DNA of 64,000 nt from Pseudomonadota bacterium. Its GTDB lineage: Bacteria > Pseudomonadota > Gammaproteobacteria > Steroidobacterales > Steroidobacteraceae. A program made the position numbers and the translations under genes. The notes under the pieces were generated by a model, which worked only from the letters and a program-made list of their open reading frames with translations, ran no database searches and was not told the DNA's origin. Below, piece by piece: positions 46,801-54,693 of this stretch (its first letter is position 1; each line of letters begins with the position of its first letter). The stretch covers positions 28,377 through 92,376 of the forward strand of contig JAJZUT010000016.1 in NCBI GenBank assembly GCA_021847105.1. The letters run 5' to 3'.

Positions 46801-49512
46801 GGTAGTGCTGAGTGCGCTTTCGCGCTGAAACGCGCGCTGCACACGCTCAAAGGCGGCGCGCGCATGGCCGGCATCTTGGCCATGGGCGACCTGTCGCACG
46901 AACTGGAGACGCTGGTCGGGAACGCCGAGAGCGGTGCGCTGGCCGCCGATGAGGCCGTGTTTGATGTCATTCAGGCGAGCCTCGATCAGCTGGCCGGTAT
47001 GCGCGAGGCTGTGGTCAACGGCCAGGGAGTTGCACCGGCGCAAGGGATGATCGCCCGCATCCGGGCCCTGACTCAGCCAGATTCTCTGCCGACGCCACCC
47101 CCAACGGAAGTGCCATTGGCGTCCGAGGGGGCCCGTGAGCAGGGCATTGCTGTTGTGACGACGCCCGGGGCCGAGCCGTCGAGTGAATCGCAGGCGCCGG
47201 CCATCGCGGCGAGCGAGCCTGAGCCGTCGAGTGAACCGCAGGCGCCGGCCATCGCGGCGAGCGAGCCTGAGCCGCCGAGTGAACCGCAGGCGCCGGCCAT
47301 CGCGGCGCTGGAGGCGGAGCCGCAGACACCGCCCGTCGTTGCGGCGCCGGCGCGCTCGGAAGCGGAATTCGAACCCCCCGTGCTCGCGCCAGTCGGGATC
47401 GAGCCGCTCGGCGAGGCGCCCATCGAACTTGCCGATGCGCTGGCCGCGGAGGGCGCAGGCCTCGAGACACTTATCCTTGGCGCGGTGGACCCCGATGCGG
47501 TGCCCGTGCTGCAAGCCGCCGCAGGCGAGCAGGCCCCGATTCTCGCTGCGGTCGCCGATTCTGCGCCGCCGAGTGTGCCCCCGGAACCGCTGGCGACGCC
47601 GTTGCCGGTACCGCCGGGGCGCGAGCCGGCCGTGCCGGCGGAGCGCCAGGAGATGGCGCGCGTCGACGCCGAACTGCTCGACAAACTGTTGAACGTTGCC
47701 GGCGAGGCCAGCATTGCCCGTTCCCGGCTCGATCAGCAGGTTAGTTCCATCGACTTCAATCTCGGCGAGCTGTCGCGTACCGTGACCCGCTTGAAGGAAC
47801 AGCTGCGCAGCCTCGAAATCGAGACCGAAGCGCAGATCCTGCATCGTCACGATCCTGAGAGCGGTCATCGCAGCGATTTCGATCCGCTCGAGCTAGATCG
47901 TTATTCCTCTATCCAACAGTTCTCGCGCGCGCTGGCTGAGACGGCCAACGACGTGGCCAGTCTGCAGCAGCTGCTCGAGAATCTGACCAAGGACGCCCAT
48001 ACCCTCCTGCAGCAGCAGGCGCGAACGATGACGGAGCTGCAGAACGGCCTGATGCGCACGCGCATGGTGCCTTTCCAACAGCACGTGCAGCGTCTCTCGC
48101 GCATCGTGCGTCAGGCGGCGGCCGACACGGGCAAGCGGGCCGAGTTCGTTGTCGAGGGTGCTGCCGGCGAACTCGACCGGCAGGTGCTCGAGCGCATGCT
48201 GCCACCTTTCGAACACATGCTGCGCAATGCTGTGGTGCACGGCATCGAACCACCCGAGGAGCGACTGCAGCGCGGCAAGCCGCCGGTCGGGCGCATCGAG
48301 CTGCAGTTGCGCCGTGAAGGCGCTCAGGTCGTGGTGCGTCTCAGCGATGACGGCGCCGGCATGAATCTCGAAGCGATCCGGGCCAAGGGTCGAGCGCTGG
48401 GATTGATTGCCCCCGGGCCGGTGAGCGACGAGGAGGCCATGCAGCTCATTCTCGAGCCCGGATTCTCCACCGCCGGTACGGTGACGCAGCAGGCGGGCCG
48501 CGGGGTCGGCATGGATGTGGTCGCCACCGAGATCAAACGGCTCGGCGGCGCGCTGCACATGCAGACCTATCCGGGCACCGGCACGGAATTTACGATTCGG
48601 CTGCCCTTCACCCTCGCGATTAGCCACGCGCTGATTGCCCGCACCGCCGATGAGCTCTATGCGCTGCCGTTGCCGACCGTGGAGGGCGTGCTGCGGTTGC
48701 CGCTCGAGCAGGTCAATCAATATCTCGGCGCCGAGAGCGCGCCCTTCGAGCACGGCGGGCAGCGCTACCGCTTTCAGCATCTGGCCGTATTCGTTGGCCT
48801 GCCGCCCTCGCCGCTGCCGGCTCAGGATGTGACCGTGCCGGTGGTGCTGGTGCGTGCTGGTGAACACTCTACGGCATTGGTGGCTGACGAGTTGCTCGGC
48901 AACCGCGAGATCGTGGTCAAATCGGTCGGCCCGCAGATTGCGGGGATCCGCGGCATTTCGGGCGCCACGATCCTCGGCGATGGCCGCATCGTCATCATTC
49001 TCGACATCGGTGCGCTGGTTCGCGCCGAATGGCGCGGCCGTGGCCTCGCGCCGGCCGAGCGGGACAAGGCTGACCGGCGCACTGTCGCGCTGGTCGTGGA
49101 TGACTCGATCACGGTGCGTCGCGTCACGCAACGGTTGCTCGAGCGCAACGGCATGCGCGTGCTCACTGCCCGCGACGGCATGGATGCGGTCGCGCTGCTG
49201 CAAGATCATGTGCCAGACATCATCCTGCTCGACATCGAAATGCCACGCATGGATGGCTATGAAGTCGCCGCACACGTGCGCAACGATCCGCGGTTGCGCG
49301 AAGTGCCGATCATCATGATTACCTCGCGCGTCGGCGAGAAGCATCGGGCGCGGGCAATCGAATTCGGGGTCGACGATTATCTTGGCAAGCCCTACCAGGA
49401 AACCGAATTGCTGGAGGCGATTGCCCCGCTGGTCGAGCGCGCTCGCGCAACGCGCCGCGCCGAGGCCAGCTTCGGTGCCGAATCCGGGCCTGCTGCGGCC
49501 CAGGGCGAATGA
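43867..49512 (+). CDS. chpA: Chemotaxis-type hybrid histidine kinase ChpA
   Basis: Central kinase of the Pil-Chp system, 1881 residues. The N-terminal 600 residues match the FimL/ChpA N-terminal type without phospho-His. Three HPt domains follow, with His665 (HTLKGSGRMVG), His823 (HTLAGSSKAAQ) and His992 (HTLKGGARMAG). A Pro/Ala/Glu linker with repeats precedes the CheA-type dimerisation and ATPase region (from about 1260), with the N-box MLRNAVVHGIE and GRGVGMDVV. A CheW-like domain and a C-terminal receiver with Asp1789 (ILLDIEMPRMDGYE) complete it. P. aeruginosa ChpA (2472 residues) has more HPt-type domains. The ATG at 43867 lies 22 nt after pilJ. It should phosphorylate PilG and PilH. 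Confidence 0.95.
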   Translation: MSEVASQTLELVGHELAHTLGEARAAIEGYVEQPDNASLLERCKQELHQAQGVLRVLEIYGAALLAEEMELVADYLLATVSERKGQAESLDALLRALVQLPGYLERVLAGGRDIALVLLPLLNDLRAVRGSALLSEGTLLLLNLKSDKQAQPQSPSPGEPQLNVEQWCRRLRAQFQAGLIGWIRGERIEQNLGALATVAERLEKAATRQPVFQLWWVVGAVIEALREGGLEGGVSIKRLLGLADREIRRLYELGEPRYCQSPPVDLLNNLLYYVGRSNSNGMRVAAVRASFRLNELLPVDESIEQERESLSAPNVKLMQTVAVAIREDLAKVKEVLEQYGRRGVSQGEELRPQVALLRKIGDTLGVLGLGAQRAAVQTQTERLERMLESATPADETALVEIAAALIAVEDRLDDNLVGMIRPSAAPESEGLGEDREFQQVQAAVLRECIQNLTWIKEAITQSIGGSPDASALDNWQGLVNGLKAALLMLGKTRAVEIVEGIATHLRRIMRASAPAVPPGWLDRLADAIVSLEYYMETLQAGRSDPWYMLDNAQSCLQFLEHTPQSVPLAAIEPSAFAKTVLMSPAGETQAMATVADLVPVPPAPVATESPTAKLTALAESASPELVRLFIEEAHEELARIRRHFPLWDQNPLDRDALEIVRRAFHTLKGSGRMVGARELGELAWSVESLLNRLLDNTLSRSPPILEELRQAIAALPQLIENLQSGRPVATDVAGITAAAHAMAAGREPEGPEASAAPPLPSDVQTQSEPQSEPVAPAGMDEALREIYARETETHVATIRAYLKGEAQAPEPHALPEDVYRACHTLAGSSKAAQARHGVRLAEPLDHWIRRVFTSGAGLRSSDLTLLADCMTAMESVAEHLEEPTGYFASHLVLIERLTEAENALDARIAAAEAQPEESLAPPALEASAAPTSVPAVQPPVPAEPAVDYDPEVAAVFTEEALELIEGSERALGDWRAAAGSAECAFALKRALHTLKGGARMAGILAMGDLSHELETLVGNAESGALAADEAVFDVIQASLDQLAGMREAVVNGQGVAPAQGMIARIRALTQPDSLPTPPPTEVPLASEGAREQGIAVVTTPGAEPSSESQAPAIAASEPEPSSEPQAPAIAASEPEPPSEPQAPAIAALEAEPQTPPVVAAPARSEAEFEPPVLAPVGIEPLGEAPIELADALAAEGAGLETLILGAVDPDAVPVLQAAAGEQAPILAAVADSAPPSVPPEPLATPLPVPPGREPAVPAERQEMARVDAELLDKLLNVAGEASIARSRLDQQVSSIDFNLGELSRTVTRLKEQLRSLEIETEAQILHRHDPESGHRSDFDPLELDRYSSIQQFSRALAETANDVASLQQLLENLTKDAHTLLQQQARTMTELQNGLMRTRMVPFQQHVQRLSRIVRQAAADTGKRAEFVVEGAAGELDRQVLERMLPPFEHMLRNAVVHGIEPPEERLQRGKPPVGRIELQLRREGAQVVVRLSDDGAGMNLEAIRAKGRALGLIAPGPVSDEEAMQLILEPGFSTAGTVTQQAGRGVGMDVVATEIKRLGGALHMQTYPGTGTEFTIRLPFTLAISHALIARTADELYALPLPTVEGVLRLPLEQVNQYLGAESAPFEHGGQRYRFQHLAVFVGLPPSPLPAQDVTVPVVLVRAGEHSTALVADELLGNREIVVKSVGPQIAGIRGISGATILGDGRIVIILDIGALVRAEWRGRGLAPAERDKADRRTVALVVDDSITVRRVTQRLLERNGMRVLTARDGMDAVALLQDHVPDIILLDIEMPRMDGYEVAAHVRNDPRLREVPIIMITSRVGEKHRARAIEFGVDDYLGKPYQETELLEAIAPLVERARATRRAEASFGAESGPAAAQGE
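47173..47316 (+). repeat. Three 48-bp tandem repeats within chpA
   Basis: Copies at 47173-47220, 47221-47268 and 47269-47316 differ by few bases. Each encodes the 16-residue unit EPSSEPQAPAIAASEP (with changes) in the linker between the third HPt domain and the kinase core. Confidence 0.92.
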
Positions 49513-49522
49513 CGGAGGCGGC

Positions 49523-49987
49523 ATGGCCGAACGGGTCCAGGAAATCTATAGCCTGCTCATCCCGCTCGCTGAAGGGCGGCTGATCGTGCCGCGCGCCTGT
49601 GTCGCGGAGGTGGCCGGGCTACCGGTGCCCTCAGAAATGACTGGTGCGCCACCCTGGTACATCGGTGTCGTGCCCTGGAATGGACGCTCGGTGCCGCTGG
49701 TGTCCTTCGAGGGGGTGTGCGGTAAGAGCATTCCGCCAGGTTCGGGCCGCTCGCGCATGGTGGTTTTCGTTGCGCTGGGTACGCGTCTCACTCACTTTGC
49801 GATCGTCTCGCAGGGTTTCCCGCAGCTGGTGCGCCTGAGCTCTGATGTGATCCGACCGGGTGCGGCGAGTTTTCCGGAGCGCTCACCGGTGCTTTGCCAG
49901 CTGCGTATGGCCAATGAGACGCCACTGGTGCCGGATCTGGAGCGGCTTGAGGAGATGATCGCAGACGAGACGCGCGTGCTGTCTTAA
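49523..49987 (+). CDS. chpC: CheW-like protein ChpC
   Basis: A 154-residue CheW-domain protein (SLLIPLAEGRLIVPRACVAEV, YIGVVPWNGRSVPLVSFEGV). Its place behind chpA matches ChpC of P. aeruginosa, a second adaptor that can link other receptors to ChpA. GGAGG lies 5 nt before ATG 49523. No chpB (methylesterase) lies between chpA and this gene, and no chpD or chpE follows. Confidence 0.88.
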   Translation: MAERVQEIYSLLIPLAEGRLIVPRACVAEVAGLPVPSEMTGAPPWYIGVVPWNGRSVPLVSFEGVCGKSIPPGSGRSRMVVFVALGTRLTHFAIVSQGFPQLVRLSSDVIRPGAASFPERSPVLCQLRMANETPLVPDLERLEEMIADETRVLS

Positions 49988-50011
49988 GGGGACCGCGACC
50001 GGCCGCGGCCG

Positions 50012-50773
50012 TTAGCTGAGCGCGGCCAGCACCGGCGCGTGCAGTGGGCCGTTGGTGGCGAGCACCGAGGTGCTCGCAAGCGTCAATTCCGCGCCCGCGA
50101 GGTCCGTGAATGTGCCGCCCGCCTCGCGCACGATCACCGCGAGTGCGGCAATGTCCAGGATGCTGACGTCCGACTCGATCACGACATCGAGCGCGCCACG
50201 CGCCAGCAGGTGATAGTGCACGAAGTCACCGTAACCCCGAATGCGGTTGACCTGTCCGATCAGGCCACCGAGTTTCCCCCACTGGGCTGAGCGGGCGAGG
50301 GTCTTGAGATTGCCGGTCGAGACGATGCTCGCGCCGAGCTCGGCCGTGGTGCTCACCCGGATGCGGCGCTCGTTGAGGTATGCCCCATCGCCGTGCTCCG
50401 CCCAGGCGAGTTCCCCATAGGCCGGCGCGCTCGAGACACCGAGCACCAAGCGGCCGCCGCGCAGCAGTGCAATCTGTGTCGAGAAGAATGGGCACTCGCG
50501 CACGAACGACTTGGTGCCGTCGATCGGATCGACCAGCCAGATGCTTTCGGCCCCGAGATCGTGCTGGCCGGTTTCCTCACCGTAGAAGCCGTAGCCGGGG
50601 AAGCGTGCGGTAAGGATGGCGCGGATCGCCTCCTCGGCGCGCACGTCTGCCTCGGTAACGGGCGTGTGATCGGCCTTGGTGCGAATCTGCAGATTATGCT
50701 GATAGTAGCCGCGGATGATGTCGGCGGCGGCGCGGGCTGCATCCAGGGCGGCTTGAAGTTCGGGTGAGGCCAT
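50012..50773 (-). CDS. hisN: Inositol monophosphatase family enzyme, probably HisN
   Basis: A 253-residue Mg-dependent phosphatase. It has the metal site residues GEETGQH, WLVDPIDGTKSFV and, near the C-terminus, SDVSILDIAALAVIVREAGG. The pattern FVRECPFFSTQIALL and VHYHLLARGALDVVIESD is closest to histidinol-phosphatases of the HisN type, which act in histidine synthesis. Inositol-1-phosphatase or 3'(2'),5'-bisphosphate nucleotidase remain possible. It converges with chpC. Confidence 0.82.
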   Translation of the reverse strand: MASPELQAALDAARAAADIIRGYYQHNLQIRTKADHTPVTEADVRAEEAIRAILTARFPGYGFYGEETGQHDLGAESIWLVDPIDGTKSFVRECPFFSTQIALLRGGRLVLGVSSAPAYGELAWAEHGDGAYLNERRIRVSTTAELGASIVSTGNLKTLARSAQWGKLGGLIGQVNRIRGYGDFVHYHLLARGALDVVIESDVSILDIAALAVIVREAGGTFTDLAGAELTLASTSVLATNGPLHAPVLAALS

Positions 50774-50863
50774 GGGGGTGAGTCACTGCGAGAGCCTCAA
50801 AGTGCCTTCCCCCGACCCAGCTGTCAATCGCGCGCTCTGGCACAATAGCGGCCGAGGTGTTCA

Positions 50864-51418
50864 ATGGGCAATCGACTCAGCAAGATTTACACGCGCACGG
50901 GCGATGACGGCACCACCGGCCTCGGCGACGGCACGCGGGTGCGCAAGGACAGCGAGCGGGTGGAAGCGTTCGGTACGGTCGATGAACTCAACAGCGTGCT
51001 CGGCATGTTGCTCGCGCAACCAGCTTTGGCCGCGGGTGTCGCCGAGTGCCTCACCGAGGTTCAGCACCAGCTATTCGATCTGGGTGGAGAACTATGCATC
51101 CCCGGGCACGTAGTCCTCGCGGCGGAGCAGGTCGAGTGGCTCGAGCACACGCTCGATGCGTTCAACGCAGATCTGCCGCCGTTGAAGGAATTCATCCTGC
51201 CGGGCGGTGGTCCGGCAGCCGCGGTTTGCCATCTGGCCCGCACCGTTGCCCGCCGCGCCGAGCGGCGCGTGTGGACGCTGGCCCGTGTGGAGGCGGTCAA
51301 TCCGCACGCGCTGCAATATCTGAACCGGCTCTCTGACCTGCTATTTGTGCTCTCCCGGGTGCTGGCTCGCCATGAGCGTGGCAGTGAAGTGCTCTGGCGG
51401 CACGAGCGCACGGGGTGA
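50864..51418 (+). CDS. PduO-type cob(I)alamin adenosyltransferase
   Basis: Transfers the adenosyl group of ATP to cob(I)alamin to make coenzyme B12. The 184-residue product has the ATP motif YTRTGDDGTTGLGDG, KDSERVEAFGTVDELNS, VQHQLFDLGGELCIPG, ILPGG and ARTVARRAERRVW, then LNRLSDLLFVLSRV. GAGGTG lies 4-5 nt before the ATG. It is divergent from hisN. No B12 riboswitch is visible in the 90-nt gap. Confidence 0.93.
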   Translation: MGNRLSKIYTRTGDDGTTGLGDGTRVRKDSERVEAFGTVDELNSVLGMLLAQPALAAGVAECLTEVQHQLFDLGGELCIPGHVVLAAEQVEWLEHTLDAFNADLPPLKEFILPGGGPAAAVCHLARTVARRAERRVWTLARVEAVNPHALQYLNRLSDLLFVLSRVLARHERGSEVLWRHERTG

Positions 51419-51505
51419 TACGCCCGCCTCGGCCGCATCGCGGCCCGGGGGAGCAACTTTCCGCCTGCTGGCGTGTTTTGCGTTCATTCGCAAGCGGAGA
51501 GGTTT

Positions 51506-52198
51506 ATGAACCGTATGACCCGACTCGTCCTGACCGGTCTGTCCGTGGGGCTCGCGGAGTTTTGGGCAGTCTGCCCTGCGCCGGCGCACGCCAGCGACAA
51601 CGCGACGGTTGAGCGCACTTATCCGTGGCATTCTGATTCGATGATCCTCGCGGTGCCGGCTGAGGTTGAATATCGCCCGGGCGCCGTGTGGCGAATGACC
51701 ATCCGCGCTCCGCAGCGCACGCTACGCGAGCTGGTGGTCAGCGATGGCCGCATCCGTGTCAAGCCGCACGCATGCTTCTCACTGATTCCGTTTTGCATTA
51801 ACTTCGGCACGGAGCTTCCGGACACGGTGCACGTGAACATCACCGGTCCGGCGCTGCGCGCGATCGAAGTCGAGGGGAGTGCGAAAATCCAGCTCGACCA
51901 ACTGCATCAGGATCGGCTCGCCCTGACGATCGACGGCAGCGCCGCGGTGCGTGGCACGGGCAGCGTCAATGACCTCTCTGTGGTGATCCACGGGGCCGGC
52001 AGCGTCCATCTCGGGCAGCTGAGCGTGCAGCGGGCGAGCGTGCGCATTGACGGCAGTGGCAAAGTCGCGATCGCCCCGAGCGATAGCGTGTCCGTTCGCA
52101 TCGATGGCGCAGGCAAAGTGCGCCTGCACTCCAATCCGGCGCATGTCTCGACACAGATCGACGGCGCCGGCTCTGTGACGCGCGTTCCGTCCGGCTAG
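51506..52198 (+). CDS. Secreted GIN-domain (DUF2807) protein
   Basis: A 230-residue protein with a signal peptide (LVLTGLSVGLAEFWAV, ending PAHA). The rest is a right-handed beta-helix-like GIN domain: repeating strands such as LRAIEVEGSAKIQLDQL, LTIDGSAAVRGTG, VVIHGAGSVHLGQL, VRIDGSGKVAI and VRIDGAGKVRL. The family is exported; the role is unknown, with adhesin-head or envelope functions proposed. The start at ATG 51506 has GAGAGG just upstream. A frame from 51473 is less likely. Confidence 0.83.
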   Translation: MNRMTRLVLTGLSVGLAEFWAVCPAPAHASDNATVERTYPWHSDSMILAVPAEVEYRPGAVWRMTIRAPQRTLRELVVSDGRIRVKPHACFSLIPFCINFGTELPDTVHVNITGPALRAIEVEGSAKIQLDQLHQDRLALTIDGSAAVRGTGSVNDLSVVIHGAGSVHLGQLSVQRASVRIDGSGKVAIAPSDSVSVRIDGAGKVRLHSNPAHVSTQIDGAGSVTRVPSG

Positions 52199-52232
52199 GC
52201 CGGCAATTGCGCACTCGGCTGCGCAGCGTGCA

Positions 52233-52814
52233 CTACGCGGCGAGCTGACGTTCGAGCTGGGCGCGTGAGAACAGGCCGCGCACGATGGTTCCGCCTTGTT
52301 CGGCCCGCTCGAGCACGACGATGTGCGTCGTGGCGCGCTGGGCTCTGAACCGCGCGGCGATGTCCTGAACGCAGGCGACTTGAACTGCCTCCCAGTCGAG
52401 CGTGGGCATGCGCTCCCAGGGTGTCATGATGTGGCCGACCTGAATCTCGTCGTGGCGCGTGAAGCCGGCGTCGTTCAGGAACTGCAGGGGACGCTCGCCC
52501 TGGATGTCGTAGGAGGTGATCAGGCCGATCACCCTTTCTCCGCGTATCACCAGCAACGCCCTGACTCCCGCGACCATCATGTCGCGCAATGCCTCATCAA
52601 TCGTCCGCTCGGCGTTGACGAGCACCGGGGTCTGCACGGAGAAATCGGTCATGACGCGCATGGCTGGGTCGTTCGGTGCGGCGCGCGGCCGCTTCGGCGG
52701 CGCTGGCCGGCGCGGTGCCTCACGGGCCGTCCAGTTCGTGTCGCTTTGCAGTGATTCAACGGGATGCGCGCTGACGGTGGTCCCGTCGCTCGCAGAGTCT
52801 CGCTCGAACATCAT
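52233..52814 (-). CDS. CBS-domain pair protein
   Basis: A 193-residue protein with a polar N-terminal 50 residues and two CBS domains. The first is at about 58-110 (VLVNAERTIDEALRDMMVAGVRALLVIRGERVIGLITSYDI). The second is at about 125-190 (VGHIMTP, VQVACVQDIAARFRAQRATTHIVVLE). CBS pairs bind adenine nucleotides and regulate other proteins; the partner is unknown. The start has GGAGG close upstream. The gene lies behind the ampD terminator on the same strand, so it is probably transcribed on its own. Confidence 0.85.
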   Translation of the reverse strand: MMFERDSASDGTTVSAHPVESLQSDTNWTAREAPRRPAPPKRPRAAPNDPAMRVMTDFSVQTPVLVNAERTIDEALRDMMVAGVRALLVIRGERVIGLITSYDIQGERPLQFLNDAGFTRHDEIQVGHIMTPWERMPTLDWEAVQVACVQDIAARFRAQRATTHIVVLERAEQGGTIVRGLFSRAQLERQLAA

Positions 52815-52952
52815 TCGCCTCCCTTTAGGCCCGCGGCGCGCCTGCTCTGGCCGCGACGCGGTGATTGATCCCTACTCTTTGACTCGCTCGCGACGCAGAG
52901 TTCCGGGATCGATCGAGGCAATTCGTGGGTTTCGAGTCGCTGAGCTGTGGCC
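52815..52952 (-). other. Leader region of the CBS-domain gene
   Basis: About 140 bp between the ampD terminator and the CBS gene. It must hold the promoter of that gene, but I see no convincing -35/-10 pair. The final bases carry AAGGGAGG before the start codon. Confidence 0.35.
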
Positions 52953-52989
52953 AAAAAACAAGGCCGCGTGACGAATCACGCGGCCTTGT
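52953..52989 (-). terminator. Rho-independent terminator downstream of ampD
   Basis: A perfect 14-bp stem (52958-52971 with 52976-52989), loop of 4, followed on the minus strand by T6. It lies about 150 nt behind the ampD stop and upstream of the CBS gene. Confidence 0.92.
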
Positions 52990-53141
52990 CTCCCCCCTCG
53001 ACCCGTGCTCGGCTGGTCCGCCGCGCAATCCTCTATGCTGCCATCCGACGTTTTTTTTGAGCGCAGCGATGTTGCGTCGATGGTATCCCTCCAAACGCCT
53101 CAGTCAAGCGATTTTCGTTGTTCGTTGCGCCTTCGCAACGT
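52990..53141 (-). other. Long 3' untranslated stretch of ampD
   Basis: Between the ampD stop and its terminator. It holds a small hairpin GTTGCG/CGCAAC (53124-53139) and a T8 run on the plus strand (about 53050-53057). I see no gene. Confidence 0.4.
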
Positions 53142-53753
53142 TCAGGCGCGAGTCTCCCTCAGGCGGCTGCTCAGCAGGGCTCGCCAGCGCGGCCAATCGA
53201 AAGCCGGACCGGGGTCGCTCTTGCGAGTGGGCGCGATGTCGCTGTGCCCGGTGACGTGCTTGCTCGACAGCGAGGGGTAGGTGGCCAGGAGCCCTGCCAC
53301 CAGCGCGGCGAGGCTTTCGTACTGCGCATCGGCATAGGGGGTGGTGTCCGTTCCTTCGAGCTCGATGCCGACCGAAAAGTCATTGCACGCCGGGCGGCCC
53401 TGGTACTCCGAGCGGCCCGCGTGCCAGGCGCGCCGGTCGAAGCTGACGTACTGGGTCAGCGTGCCGTCGCGGCGAACCAGCGCGTGCGCCGAGACGCGCA
53501 GCCCCGCCACGTCACGCAGGCTCGTTGGCGCATCCGGCGGCACATTGGCACTGAACAGCCGATCGATCCACGGTCCGCCAAACTGCCCGGGTGGCAGGCT
53601 GATGCCGTGGATGACGATCAGCTCAGGGAGCACGCCTGCGGGGCGCGCATCGCAATGGGGTGAAAGCACTTGGCGTACGCCGACGAGCAGGCCCGTTGCG
53701 GGATCGATTGCAGCTGAACGAATCGGGGGGCTCACGGCACTCGTGGCGGGCAC
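53142..53753 (-). CDS. ampD: 1,6-anhydro-N-acetylmuramyl-L-alanine amidase AmpD
   Basis: Cytoplasmic zinc amidase of cell-wall recycling, 203 residues. The zinc ligands are His49 (VIHGISLPPGQFGGPWID), His170 and Asp180 (TGHSDIAPTRKSDPGPAFDW), with Glu131 as the catalytic acid in SVGIELEGTD. It matches E. coli AmpD along its length (LRVSAHALVRRDG, YVSFDRRAWHAGRS) and has an extra lead of about 17 residues. The start is GTG 53753. A 14-bp terminator follows. In many bacteria AmpD loss raises beta-lactamase; no ampR or ampC is in this window. Confidence 0.95.
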   Translation of the reverse strand: MPATSAVSPPIRSAAIDPATGLLVGVRQVLSPHCDARPAGVLPELIVIHGISLPPGQFGGPWIDRLFSANVPPDAPTSLRDVAGLRVSAHALVRRDGTLTQYVSFDRRAWHAGRSEYQGRPACNDFSVGIELEGTDTTPYADAQYESLAALVAGLLATYPSLSSKHVTGHSDIAPTRKSDPGPAFDWPRWRALLSSRLRETRA

Positions 53754-53953
53754 ATGGCCCGCAGCGACGGGGGCGCATCCCGCCTTGCTCGCCGATCATG
53801 CCACAATCTGCGTATGCGAATTGCTTATGCGACCGCGCCTTGGCCCAGCCAGCTCCGCCGCGGGTACTCGCGCATCCGCGCGGCGGCTGCCCGGTTGCTG
53901 TGCAGCTGGTCTGGCTCGTGCGCCGCTGCGCACCCAGGCTCTGGGGCTGCCCC

Positions 53954-54685
53954 GTGCGCTTGATCCGCGTTCATGTGCCGGGTCCGCTGGTCCCGCGTGG
54001 CCGGTGCACCGTTCAGGGCGAGGCGGCCGGACACCTCGTGCGGGTGCTGCGTCTCGCGGTGGGTGCAGAGCTGGCGGTGTTTGATGGTACGGGCGGGGAA
54101 TTCGCGGGCCGAATTGAAGCGGTGCGCAAAGGCGAGGTCCTCGTGGCGCTTGGTGAGCGGCATGAGCGCGCCAGCGAATCGCCGCTGCGCCTGACGCTCG
54201 CACAGGCGGTTGCGCGCGGCGAGCGCATGGATTGGGTGGTGCAGAAGGCGGTCGAGCTGGGAGTCAGCGCCATCGTGCCGGTGCTGAGCGAGCGCAGCGT
54301 CGTGCGGCTCGATGTTGCGCAGGCGCGCCACAAACAGCGCCACTGGCAGCGCATTGCGGTGGCCGCCTGCGAGCAAAGCGGACGCAATCATGTTCCCGAG
54401 GTCAGCGAGCCGCTGGCGCTCGCCGCCTGGCTTGCCGCGCTACCCGCGGGCGGCGTGCGGCTGCTGCTCAGCCCTCAGGGCGCAGTGGGGCTCGCCTCGC
54501 TGCCGAACGCCACCTCGGAGGTGCTCGTGCTGATCGGACCGGAGGGCGGCCTCACGGAGGCTGAAGTGCGCGCAGCGCGCGCGCGGGGATTCGAATCGGT
54601 GCGTCTCGGACCGCGTGTGCTGCGCACTGAGACGGCTGCCGTCGTGGCGCTTGCGCTGCTTCAGCAGCGCTTTGGCGACCTCTGA
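53954..54685 (+). CDS. rsmE: 16S rRNA m3U1498 methyltransferase RsmE
   Basis: SPOUT methyltransferase acting on U1498 of 16S rRNA. From GTG 53954 it has 243 residues, the length of E. coli RsmE. The N-terminal PUA-like part (EAAGHLVRVLRLAVGAELAVFDGTG) is followed by the knotted domain: AVARGERMDWVVQKAVELGVSAIVPVLSERS, RIAVAACEQSGRNHVPEV, LIGPEGGLTEAEV and LGPRVLRTETA. The long frame upstream of 53954 reads as shadow sequence. It converges with pdxH, 8 nt apart. Confidence 0.93.
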   Translation: MRLIRVHVPGPLVPRGRCTVQGEAAGHLVRVLRLAVGAELAVFDGTGGEFAGRIEAVRKGEVLVALGERHERASESPLRLTLAQAVARGERMDWVVQKAVELGVSAIVPVLSERSVVRLDVAQARHKQRHWQRIAVAACEQSGRNHVPEVSEPLALAAWLAALPAGGVRLLLSPQGAVGLASLPNATSEVLVLIGPEGGLTEAEVRAARARGFESVRLGPRVLRTETAAVVALALLQQRFGDL

Positions 54686-54693
54686 GGGGACGC

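Noticed and set aside
46339..47868. A 509-codon frame antisense to chpA, and similar ones opposite htpG and chpA's C-terminal part
   Set aside because: Arg-rich, repetitive shadows of a real gene; no domain recognised.
50774..50863. Cobalamin riboswitch before the adenosyltransferase
   Set aside because: The gap is only 90 nt and shared with a divergent gene; no B12-box or fold is visible.
53050..53057. T8 run as a plus-strand terminator
   Set aside because: No stem precedes it and no plus-strand gene ends nearby.
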